From positions 10,486,446 to 10,550,445 of the forward strand of contig NC_063261.1 of NCBI RefSeq assembly GCF_019578655.1: 64,000 nt of DNA. The letters run 5' to 3'. This DNA comes from Ricinus communis (taxonomy: Eukaryota > Streptophyta > Magnoliopsida > Malpighiales > Euphorbiaceae). A program made the position numbers and the translations under genes. Shown one piece after another: positions 12,403 to 24,693 of this stretch. The notes beneath the pieces are model-generated. The model saw only the letters and a program-made list of their open reading frames with translations, was not told the DNA's origin and did not search any database. Each line of letters starts with the position of its first letter. Positions within the stretch are counted from its first letter, which is position 1.

Positions 12403-15366
12403 TTTCACGACCCCACCCGTGGGCCCGTGACCGGCACTAGGGAATGGGTAGGCTTAAGGCCACCGAAACCCGTAGTAAGCCTGACACTCACTAATTTAAA
12501 CAAATCTCATCTCAAATTAATATTATTAAAGCCACACTTTATCTTAACGACTACATTCTACATAAATACTTGATGCGGAAAACTAGCGACCAAGCCCGAA
12601 ATTTACAACTGATACATCTACTATTACTACTGCGGAGAATCTAAGATTTACCAATTTACATACCAAATCAAATACATCACCCGTTGATGAAGGAGTCGGG
12701 TTACTGAATAAGAGTCGCGAGAGGACTAACAATCACGAATCTGAAAAAAAAACAGTAAAAATGAGACTGTCAGTCTCGAGAGTGAGTTAAAATCAAATAA
12801 TCTAGGGACTATTGCTTCTTCTCAGAAAACATAGATTATTCAAATCAGTATATCAAACCATACTATAATCATACCCTACTATTTTCTTCACATAAAATAT
12901 TAATCATTCAAATCAAAATATCAACCATGCACGTAAATACAATCCATATTATAATCATACCACAATAAATTAATAAATGAATAAATAAAAATATATTTTT
13001 ACTTTTACGGGACGAGTGGCTCGGTAGAACCCTAAACCCCAAAATCTAGTAGCCATTCGGCTCTCTTAATCCAATAAGATCAAGGCCCCGAGAGCAATGC
13101 TCGACCAGGGACCTTACCTCCACCGGTCACTTAAGTATCCAAATAAGAAATCTAGTAGCCATTCGGCTCTCTTAATCCAATAAGACTGGTGCCCTGAGAG
13201 CAATGCTCGACTGTGGACCTTACCTCCGATCGTCATAAATATCCAAATAAGCCGGCCAGAGAGCAATGCTCGACCAGGGACCTTACCTCCGGCAATTTAC
13301 TCAAATCAGCCCAGAGCCATGCTCACCGTGGCAAACCCATAAATATCTTATTACATGTCCATGATCATTACCGGTATAGCACGCGGTCCGATGTAACCCA
13401 TCAAAGTGGCATGTTCTACAAGCCACGTTTCCCAAATCGCAATCACCACATTTAATAAATATTATTGTCTAAAGAAGTCATTCAACTATATCAAAATAAC
13501 GATTAACAATTTTAAAGTAAGACATCATACAACTCATGTGGAAAACTGATAATATTTGATATTATTATAACATTACTAATAATAATATTTATATTATCTT
13601 CAATAATTAATAATCCAGTAAAATTAATTACGTTGAGATATTAGTAACCATGTTAAACATAAACTTCCAAAATAGCATATTAAAATCAGACTTAGCAATA
13701 GTGCAATGATTAAATGACTTTAACTCACAGAATTGGGCGACCTCCTAGCTCTGCTCTGGTGCCTCGTTAGGAGCGAGCCGAACGAACTGAAAATCTAGTC
13801 ACGGAAAACAATTTATCAAAACGATGAAACAATCGATCATTAATCCTAGGTCTAGACTCCTAGGACTGACTGTCTAAGAATCTCGACTCGGAGAATTCTA
13901 CCGAAATCCCGTGAACCTCCTCTACAACACGAACATTACCCCCCGTAAAAACGGGTCCAGGACCTACCAGAAGAACACTCCAAATATCCAACAATTTAAA
14001 CAACGGGAGTCGGGTCCCCAAACTTCACTATTTCCCGACTCCGCCACACAGCACAAAATACGAGGAAAGCAAACTGACAGACAATTATTTATGACTCACA
14101 AATATCATCAAATACTCAATATAACCCAATAAACACAAATAACCAAGAATTTCTAAAATTAACGGGCCAAAGAAAATTACCGAGATGCTCGATCGCTCGG
14201 TCGACTCGCCTCCAGCCGCCGGAGTCCGATTGACGATCCGAACACACCATCGGACTCACAACGACGCGCTGATGACGATCCCCGCTTTCGATTTTCCGAT
14301 CTGACACCCGATCGTCCGGAGAAATTTGCGGACGATCACGGCCGTCGGTTTGCAAACGGAGCCCGATCGCCACAAAAACGGTGCCATCGCGAAGCTTGAG
14401 CTGAGCAGAGTCGGGATACGTCCTCCGATCGTCCATCCTCCGCCGGAGCTCGCCAAAACTAAAACACTACCGCCACCACCTTCGCGTAACTCTCCTCCGG
14501 CCACTAAACCGAAGCGCCGCGCCAAAAGGAAGCTCTTGCGAGGGAGCCGATCGGCACCAAGATCAACAACCACCGATGTCGGAACGCCAGACGGCCAGAA
14601 GGAAGCTTCACCATCTTCCTCCTCGCGAGCCGCCCGTGGTCACTGTTGCCATTGCAGCCGTTGGCCACTGCGACGCCAGCCCGGGCGCCGACGACAGACC
14701 AGCCCCCTCTTGACTCCTTCCTCAGCGCTCCTCTCTCCCGACATCTCTCTTCCTCCCTTCTTCTTCCCGACTTCCATTCCTTTCAATATCGACATTAGGC
14801 CCCCGAACTTTTCCTTATTGTAATTTGGTCCCTCAACTTTCTTAATTACTTACAATTTCATCCCGCAGAATTCCAATTTAACCCCCAAACTTCTTTTTAG
14901 CCTTTCAATTAAGCCCCTAGCTATTTAATTTGGGCCAAATCCGAAAATACACAATTACAAAAATACCCCTGACCGACATATTTATTTACGAAAATACCAA
15001 ACTCACAAATTTCCATTAAACCCTCATAAAAATAAAATTATACTTTTAATCCTTATTCCAAAATAATCCTCCAATTAAATCCTATACACAATTAAATTAA
15101 ATAATCAATTTCCAACTCAAAATTTAATACTACTAATCAATTATAATACCAATTTTCTCAAAATTCTTTTATAAAAACATCCCTTACAATTTCTATCATA
15201 ATTTTCCAATATATAATTTTATTTATATAAATATGCATTTGGAAAAATTTGAATAACCAAAATATAATCATTTCTCAAATAGTTTACTTGAATAAAAATA
15301 AAGCTAAAATTAACTTAAATAAAAACTCACTATTAAATATATAAAAAAAAAATTCTGGGTGTTACA
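12403..15366 (-). mobile_element. LTR C: solo LTR inserted in the satellite
   Basis: The left edge is TTTCACGACCCC, where the usual terminal TG (plus-strand reading TGTCACGA) has become TT; the right edge is GGGTGTTACA. At 2964 bp it is full length for the family and is flanked by TAAAT duplications. It carries about 70-bp tandem units around 13070-13330, a telomere-like AACCCTAAACCC at 13028-13039 and a GC-rich block at about 14170-14760. The minus-strand frame at 14116-14436 (106 codons, starting MDDRRTYPDS) lies in the GC-rich block and recurs in other copies; no known domain is visible. The longest frame here, 14326-14823 on the plus strand, is antisense to the LTR and looks incidental. 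Confidence 0.93.
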
Positions 15367-18285
15367 TAAATTGACCAATATGCCCCTTTTTCAGGGTTGT
15401 TTACTCATATTATAAAATTAATCCTTTTAAGGTATTGTTTTCTCATACTCACAAATATACCAAATTACAGGGTTATTTTCTCCGATTGATAAATATCCCT
15501 GTATTGCGGGATTATTGTCTAATATTTATAAATATATCCCTCTTACGAGGTTGTTTTATCATATTAAAAAATTTACCCCTTCTACGAGGATGTTTTCTCA
15601 GACTTGCAACTACACTACTTTTACGGGGTTATTTTCATATATTGATAAATATACCACTTTTACGGGGTCATTTTCTCATATTAAATTATTAGCACTGCTA
15701 TCGGGTTGTATTCTTAAATTGATAAATATACACATTTTACGAGGTTATTTTCTTATATAAAAAATATACCCCTTTTACAGGTTGTTTTCTTATATTACAA
15801 AATTAACCCATTAAGGGGTTGTTTTCTCATACTCACCCATATACCACAATCACTGGGTCATTATCTTAGATTCATAAATGTGCCTGTATTACGGGGTTGT
15901 TTTCATATATTAAAATATTTTTCCCTTCTACGAGTTGTTTTCTCATATTAAAAAATTTACCCATTCTACAAGGCTGTTTTCTTAGACTCGCAAATACGCT
16001 ACTGTTACGGGGTTGTTTTCTCATATTCATAAATTTAAAAGTTTTTTACGGGGTTATTTTCTTATATTGATAAATATACCACTGTTACGGAATCGTTTTC
16101 TCATATTAAATTATTAGCACTATTATGTGGTTGTTTTCTCAAATTCATAAATATGCACGTTTTATGGGATTATTTTCTTATATTGACAAATATACCCCTT
16201 TTATAGGTTTCTTTCTCATATTATAAAATTAACCCATTTAAGAGGTTGTTTTCTCATACTCACAAATACTAAAATTACAGAGTTATTTTCTCCAATTGAT
16301 TAATAATCCCGTATTACGGGATTGTTTTCTAATTTATAAATACACGCTTCTTACGGGGTTGTTTTCTCATATTAAAAATATTACCCTTCTAAGAGGCTAT
16401 TTTCTCAGACTCTCAATTACACTACTTTTATGGGAGTGTTTTCTCAGATTCATAAATATACACGTTTTACGGGGTTATTTTCTTATATTGGTAAATATAC
16501 CATTATTACGGGGTCATTTTCTCATTTTAAATTATTACCGCTATTATAGAGTTGTTTTCTCAAACTCATAACTATACACATTTTACGAGGTTACTTTCTT
16601 ATATTGACAAATATATCCCTTTTACAGGGTTGTTTTCTCATATTCTAGAATTACCCTATTTAAGGGGTTGTTTTCTCATACTCACAAATATACAAAAATT
16701 ACGGTGTTATTTTCACCGATTGATAAATATCCCCGTATTACAGGGTTGTTTTCTAATATTTATAAATATACCCCTTTTACAGGGGTATTTTCTCGTAGTA
16801 AAAAATTTACCCCTTCTACGAGGTTGTTTTCTCATACTCGTAATTACACTACTTTTACGGGGTAATTTTCTTATATTGATAAATATACCACTTTTACGAG
16901 GTCATTTTTTTATATTAAATTATTAGCACTATTATGGGGTGGTTTTCTCAAATTCATAAATATACATGTTTTACGAGGTTATTTTCTTATATCGAAAAAT
17001 ATACTTCTTTTACGAGGTTGTTTTCTCATATAATAGAATTAACCCATTTAAGGGGTTGTTTTCTCATACTCACCCATATACCACAATTATGGGGTCATTA
17101 CCTCAGATTCATAAATATCCCCGTATTACGGGATTGTTTTCACATATTAAAAAACTTACCCCTTTAACGAGACTGTTTTCTTAGACTGTTTTCATAAATT
17201 TTCCATTCTACGAGGATGTTTTCTTAGGCTCGTAATTAAACTACTTTTACGAGGTTGTTTTCTCATATTCATAAATATACACGTTTTTACGGGGTTATTT
17301 TCTTATATTGATAAATATACCACTGTTAAGGGGTCATTTTGTCATCTTAAATTATTAGGACTATTATGGGGTTGTTTTCTGAATTTCATAAATATACACG
17401 TTTTACGGTATTATTTTCTTATATTGACAAATATATCCCTTTTACGGGGTTGTTTTCTTATATTATAAAATTAACCCATTTAAGAGGTTGTTTTCATACT
17501 CACAAATGTACTAAAATTACAGGCTTATTTTCTCCGATTGATAAATATCCCCGTATTGCGGGATTGTTTTCTAATATTTATAAATGTACCACTCTTACGG
17601 GGTTGTTTTCTCATATTAAAAAATTTACCCCTTCTACATTTTCTAAGACTAGCAATTACACTACTTTTACGGTATTATTTTCTCATATTCATAAATATAC
17701 ATATTTTACGGGGTTATTTTCTTATATTGATAAATATACCACTACTACGGGGTCGTTTTCTCATATTAAATTATTATCGCTATTATTGAGTTGTTTTCTC
17801 AAACTCACAAATACACACATTTTACGAGGTTACTTTCTTATATCAGGGTTGTTTTCTCATATTCTAAAATTATCCTATTAAAAGGGTTGTTTTCTCATAC
17901 TCACAAATATACCAATATTACAAGGTTATTTTCTCCGATTGATAAATATCCTCGTATTACGGGTTTGTTTTCTTAGATTTCTAAATATACATGTCTTACG
18001 TGGTTGTTTTCTCGTATTAAAAAATTTACCCGTTCTACGATGCTGTTTTCTCAGACTCGCAATTACACTACTTTTACGTTTTATTTTCTCAGATTCATAA
18101 ATATACACATTTTACGGGGTTATTTTCTTATATTGATAAATATACCGTTATTACGGGGTCATTTCACATATTAAATTATTAGCACTATTATGGAGTTGTT
18201 TCCTCAAATTTAAAAATATATACCTTTTACGAGGTTATTTTCTTATATTGACTAATATACCTCTTTTACGGGGTTGTTTTCTCAT
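15367..18285 (+). repeat. Satellite block 2a: forward higher-order repeats
   Basis: This continues the array broken by LTR C, with the same unit types and order. Type-11/type-1 boundaries recur at about 15418, 15801, 16229, 16657, 17038, 17472 and 17870, giving HOR lengths from about 380 to 434 bp. Version A and version B copies are mixed. It ends in a fold-back junction near 18285. Confidence 0.93.
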
Positions 18286-18342
18286 TTATCAATCGAGAAA
18301 GCAACCCCGTAAAAGGGGTATATTTGTCAATATAAGAAAATA
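18237..18342. repeat. Inverted junction of the satellite (+ to -)
   Basis: The left arm (about 18237-18283) reads type 10 then the start of type 11 (ACGGGGTTGTTTTCTC). The right arm (about 18295-18342) is the reverse complement, beginning GAGAAAGCAACCCCGTAA. They are separated by 11 bases, ATTTATCAATC. Further out both sides continue in register (types 9 and 8 on the left, reversed 9 and 8 on the right), so this is a fold-back of the array and not a random join. Confidence 0.85.
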
Positions 18343-21300
18343 ATCTCGTAAAACGTGCATATTTATGAATTTGAGAAAACAACCCCGTAATAGTGCTAAT
18401 AATTTAGAATGAGAAAATGACCCTATTAAAGTGGTATACGTAAAACGTATATATTTATTAATCTGAATGAACAACCCCATAATAGTAGTCTAACAGCGAG
18501 TCTAAGAAAACAGCCTCATAAAACGGGTAAATTTTTTTAATATGAGAAAATAGCCGCATAGAAGGGTAAGTTTTTTAATATGTGAAAACAACCCCCTAAT
18601 ACGGGGATATTTATCAATCAGAGAAAATAACTCCGTAATTTTGGTATATTTTTTAGTATAAGAAAACAACCTCTTAAATGAGTTAATTTTATAATATGAG
18701 AAAACATTCACATAAAAGGGGTATATTTGACAATATAAGAAAATAACATCGTAAAACGTGTATATTTATAAATTTGAGAAAACAACTGCATAATAGTGCT
18801 AATAAATTAATATGAGAAAACGATCCCGTAAAAGTGGTATATTTATCAATATAAGAAAATAAACAAGTAAAATTTATACTTTTATGAATCTGAGAAAATA
18901 ATCTCGTAAAAGTGGTGTAATTGCGAGTCTGAGAAAACAACCTCGCTGAAAGGGTAAATTTTTTAATATGACAAGACAACCCTGTAAGAGGGGTATATTT
19001 ATAAATATTAGAAAATAACCCCGTAATACGGGGATATTCATCAATCGAATAAAATAACCTCGTAATTTTGGTATATTTGTGAGTATGAGAAACAACCCCT
19101 CAAATGGATTAATTTTACAATATGAGAAAACAACCCCATAAAAGGGGTATAGTTGTCAATATAAGAAAATAACCACATAAAACATGCATATTTATGAATT
19201 TGAGAAAACAACCCCATAATAGTGCTAATAATTTAGTATTAGAGACGATCCCGTAAAAGTGGTATATTTATCAATATAAGAAAATAACCGTGTAAAACGT
19301 GTATATTTATGAATCTGAGAAAATAATCCTGTAATAGTAGTGTAATTGCTAGTCTAAGCAAATAGCCTCATAAAACGTGTAAATTTTTTAACATGAGAAA
19401 ACAGCCTCAAAGAAGGGGTAAATTTTTTAATATGTGAAAACAACCCCGCAATACGGTGATATTTGTTAATCAAGAAAATAATCCCGTAATTTTGGTATAT
19501 TTGTGAGTATGAGAAAACAACCCCTTAAATGGTTTAATTTTAGAATATGAGAAAACAACCCCGTAAAAGGGGTATATTTGTTAATATAAGAAAACAACCG
19601 CGTAGGAGTGGGATATTTATAAATATTAGGAAATATATTACGGGGATATTTATCAATCGGAGAAAATAACTCCGTAATTTTGGTATATTTGTGAGTATGA
19701 GAAAACAACCCCTTAAATGGGTTAATTTTATAATATGAGAAACAACCCCGTAAAAGGGGTAGATTTGTCAATATAAGAAAATAACCCCGTAAAATGTGTA
19801 TATTTATGAATTTGAGAAAATAACCCCATAATAGTGCTAATAACTTAGTATGAGAGAACGACCCCGTAAAAGTGGTATATTTATCAATATAAGAAAATAG
19901 CCCCGTAAAACGTATATATTTATGAATTTGAGTAAACAATGGGTAAATTTTTTAATATGTGAAAACAACCTTGTAAATACGGGGATATTTATGAATATGA
20001 GAAATAACCCCGTAATTGTGGTGTATTTGTGAGTATGAGAAAACAACCCCTTAAATTGTTAATTTTATAATATGCGAAAAGAACCCCGTAAAACGTGTAT
20101 ATTTACGAATTTGAGAAAATACCCTATAATAGTGCTAATAATTTAGTATGAGAAAATGACCCCGTAAAAGTGGTTAATTTATCAATATAAGAAAGTAACC
20201 CAGTAAAACGCGTATATTTATGAATCTAAGAAAACAACCGTGTAAAAGTAGTGTAATTGCGAGTCTAAGAAAATAGCCTCGTAGAAGGGGTAAATTTCTT
20301 AATATGACAAAACAACCTCGTAATGCAGGGATATTTATCAGTCGTAGAAAATAACCCCGTAATGTTGGTGTATTTGTGAGTATGATAAAATAACCCCTAA
20401 TTCGGTAAATTTGTCGATATAATAAAATAACCCTGTAAAACGTGTATATCTATGAATTTGAGAAAACAACCCCACAATAGTGCTAATAATTTAATATGAG
20501 AAAACGACCCCGTAAAAGTGGTATATTTATCAATATTAGAAAATAACCAAGTAAAACGTGTATATTTATGAATCTGAGAAAACAACCCCGTAAAAGTAGT
20601 GTAACTGCGAGTTTGAAAAACATCCTCGTAGAAGTGGTAAAATTTTTAATATGAGAAAACAACCCCGTAAGAGGTGTATATTTATAAATATTAGAAAATA
20701 ACCGCGTAATATGGTGATATTTTTCAATCGGAGAAAATTACCTCGTAATTATGCTATATTTGTGAGTATGAGAAAGAACCCCTTAAATGTGTTAATTTTA
20801 TAATATGAGAAAACAACCCTATAAAAGGGGTATATTTGTCAATATAAGAAAATAACCCCATAAAATGTGTATATTTATGAATCTGACAAAACAACCCCGT
20901 AATATTGGTGTAATTCGAGTCTAAGAAAATAACCTCGTAGAACGGTAAATATTTTAATATGAGAAAACAGTCTCGTAGAAAGGGTAAATCTTTTAATATA
21001 TGAAAACAACCCTCGTAATACGGGGATATTTGTGAATCTGAGGAAATAACCCTGTAATTGTGAGTATGAGAAAACAACTCCTTAAATGGATTAATTTTAT
21101 AATATGAGAAAGCGACCCCGTGAAAGTGGTATATTTATGGATATAAGAAAATAATCTCGTAAAACGTGTATATTTATGAATATGTGAAAATAGAAAACAA
21201 TCCCCCAAGAATGATATATTTATAAATATTAGAAAACAACCCCGTAATACGTTGATATTTCTCAATCGGAGAAAATAACCCCGTAATTTTGGTATATTTG

Positions 21301-23035
21301 TGAATGTGAGAAAACAACACATTAAATGGCTTAGTTTTATAATGTGAGAAAACAACCCGTAAAAGGATTATATTTGTCAATATAAGAAAATAATCCCATA
21401 AAATATGTATATTTATGAATCTGAGAAAACAACCGCGTAAAAGTAGTATAATTACGAGTATGAGAAACAGCCTCGTAGAAGGGGTAAATTTTTTAATATG
21501 AGAAAACAACCCGGTAAGAAGGGTATATTTATAAATATTAGAAAACAACCCCATAATACGGGAATATTTATCAATCACAGAAAATAACTCCATAATTTTG
21601 GTATATTTTTTAGTATGAGAAAACAACCCCTTAAATGGGTTAATTTTATAATATGAGAGCACAACCCCGTAAAAGGGGTATATTTGTCAATACAAGAAAA
21701 TAACCCCGTAAAGGGCGTATATTTATAAATCTCTGAAAACAACCTCGTAAAAGCAGTATAATTACGAGTATGAGAAAACAGCCTCGTAGAAAGGGTAATT
21801 TTTTAATATGAGAAAATAACCCCGTAAGAGGGGTATATCAATGAATATTAGAAAATAACCCCGTAAGAGGGGTATATCAATGAATATTAGAAAATAACCC
21901 TGTAATTTTTGTATATTTGTAATGATGAGAAAATAGTTCCTTAAATGGGGTAATTTTAGAATATGAGAAAATAACCCCATAAAAGGGGTATATTTGTCGA
22001 TATAAAAAATTAACCCCGTAAAACGTGTATATTTATGAATTTGAGTAAACAATCCCATAATAGTGCTAATAATTTAATATGAGAAAACAACCCCGTAAAG
22101 GTGGTATATTTATCAATAAAAGAAAATAACTCCGTAAAACGTGTATATTTATGAATCTGAGAAAACAATCCTGTAAAAGTAGTGCAATTGCGAGTCTGAG
22201 AAAACAGCCTCTTAGAAGGGGTAAATTTTTTAATATGAGAAAACAACTCTGTAAGAGGGGTATATTTATAAATATTTGAAAACAACCCAGTAATACGGGA
22301 ATATTTATCAATCTGAGAAAATAACCCCGTAATTTTGGTATATTTGTGAGTATGAGAAAACAACCCTTTAAATGGGTTAATTTTATAATATGAAAAGACA
22401 ACCCCGTAAAAGGGGTATATTTGTCAATATAAGAAAACAACCCCGTAAAAGTGGTATATTTATCAATATTAAGAAAATAACCAAGTAAAACATGTATATT
22501 TATGAATCTGGAAAAACAACCCCGTAAAAGTAGTGCAATTGTGAGTCTGAGAAAACATCCTCGCAGAAGGGTAAATTCTTTAATATGAGAAAATCACCCC
22601 GTAAGAGGGGTATATTTATAAATATTTGAAAATAACCCCGTAATACGGGGATATTTATCACCAAGAAAATAACCTAGTAATGTTGGTATATTAATAAGTA
22701 TGAGAAAACAACCCCTTAAATGGGTTAATTTTATGTTATGAGAAAACAATCCTATAAAAAGGGTTATATTCGTCGATATAATAAAATAACTCGTAAAACT
22801 TGTATATTTATGTATCTGAGAAAACAACCTCATAATAATGGTAATAATTTAATATGAGAAAACGACCCCGTAAAAGTGGTATATTTATTAATATAAGAAA
22901 ATAACCCCGTAAAACATATATATTTCTGAATCTGAGAAAACAACCCCGTAAAACAAGTGTAATTGCGAATTTGAGAAAACATGCTCGTAGAAGGGGTAAA
23001 TTTTTTAATATGATTATACAACCTCGTAAGAGGGG
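18286..23035 (-). repeat. Satellite block 2b: reverse higher-order repeats
   Basis: The same 39-bp units and 11-type order as block 1, now read on the minus strand (GAGAAAACAACCCCGTAA on the plus strand). About 4.75 kb. It ends at the insertion point of LTR D, where AGGGG (23031-23035) is the first copy of that element's duplication. Minus-strand open frames (for example 19466-19939 and 21174-21662) are the 13-residue repeats expected from a 39-bp period. Confidence 0.93.
23031..23035. repeat. Target-site duplication AGGGG (left copy)
   Basis: AGGGG at 23031-23035 recurs at 33529-33533, more than 10 kb away, at the two outer edges of LTR D. The match across the nested element supports reading 23036-33528 as one interrupted solo LTR. 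Confidence 0.92.
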
Positions 23036-24688
23036 TGTAATACCCAAATTTTTCTTTAATAAAGAAAATATTAATAATGATTAATAAATGAGTTTTATTT
23101 AAATTAATTTAATTATATTTTTATTCGGTTTAATTGGAATGATTTAAATACAATTTTGGAAAATTAATATTAGACAAATAAAGGAGTTATTTCTATACCC
23201 AATTAGTTTGATTTTTAAGGAGTTAATTAAGTAAATTATTTGAGAAATAAATTATATTTTTGGTCATTCCAAATTTTTTCCAAATGTATATATATATAAA
23301 TAAAATTATATATTGGAAGAATTTGTAAAATATGTTTTTATAAAAGAAATTTCTTAGGGAAATTGGTATTTTAATTAGCTAGTGGTATTAAATTTTAAGT
23401 TGAAAAATATTTAGCAAATTGATTATTTAATTTAAGTGTGTGTTAGGACTAAATTGAAATTTATTTTGGAATAAGGATTAAAAGTATAATTTCATTAATA
23501 ATGGGGTTTTAATGAAATTTGTATGTTTAGTATTTTTATAAATAAATATGTCGGCCAGGGGTATATATGTAATTATATATTTTCAATAATTCTAATTTGG
23601 CCCAAATTAAATATTTAGGGGCTTAATTGAAAGGCTAAAGAAAAGTTTAGGGGTTAATTGGAAATTTTATTGGACGAAATTGTTGTAATTAGAAAAGTTA
23701 AGAGACCAAATGGTAAGGAAGAAAAGTTTGGGGGCCAAAAGCCGATATGGAAGGAAAGAAAGAAGAAAAGAAATCGGGGAAGAAGGGAAATGAGAGAGAG
23801 GGGCGTGTTGGGGCGCTGGGAAGAGAGAGAGAGAGTTGTCCTTCCACTGACGGAATCAACGCGTCGATAGGCGTGGGAGCAAGGAAGCAGACGAAACTTC
23901 CTTACCGCCGTGCATGCACTTCTGGCGTCGGTGGCAGCTGATCTTGGTGGCGATCGACTCCCCTCGGTCTTGGCTTTGTTTTAGCGGCGGCGGTGTCGAC
24001 TGTGGTGGCCAGAAAAGGAAGTTCGCAATGGAGAGAGAAAATAGGGGCAGCCGGCGTTTTTGGGTTTTTCCGGCGAGCTATGGACGATCGGAGGGCATAT
24101 CCGGACTCTGCTCAGCTCAAGCTTCGCAATGCCACCAGTTTCGTGGCGATCGGACTCCGTTTGCAAATCGACAGTCGAGATCGTTTGCAAATTGCTCTGG
24201 ATGATCGGGGGTCAGATCAGAAAATCAGAAGTAGGGGATTGTCATCAGTGTGTCGTTTCGAGTCCGATGGTGTGCTCGGATCGTCGATCGGACCCCGGCG
24301 GCTAGAGGTGAGTCGACCGAGCGATCAAGCATCTCGGTAATTTTCTCTGGCCGTTGATTTAAGAATTCTTTGATTTAATTTATGCTTATTGATTTGTGTT
24401 GAGTATTAGATGATATTTGTGAGTCAAAAATAAAAGTTTGTCAGCCTGCCTGCCTTGGGTTGTGTTTTTATGTTGTGTGGCAGAGTCGGGAAAATCAGTG
24501 AAGCCTTGGGGACCCGACTCCTGTTGTACTAATTGTTGAATATTTGAAGTATTTTTTTGGCAGGTCCTGGACCCGTTTTATGGGGGGTAAATATCCGTAT
24601 TTTAGGGGAGGTTCTGCCGGATTTTCGGTAGAATTCTTCCGAGTCGAGATTCTTAGACAGTCCGTCCTAGGAATCTAGACCTAGGATT

Positions 24689-24693
24689 AATGG
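24689..24693. repeat. Target-site duplication AATGG (left copy)
   Basis: AATGG at 24689-24693 recurs at 32244-32248, exactly at the two ends of element E. Joining the flanks through one copy restores LTR D (GATTAATGGTCAATTGTTTC). Confidence 0.94.

Noticed and set aside
14326..14823. 165-codon plus-strand open frame, arginine/proline-rich
   Set aside because: Antisense in the GC-rich block of solo LTR C; low stop-codon density explains it and the equivalent region in other copies is not open at the same length.
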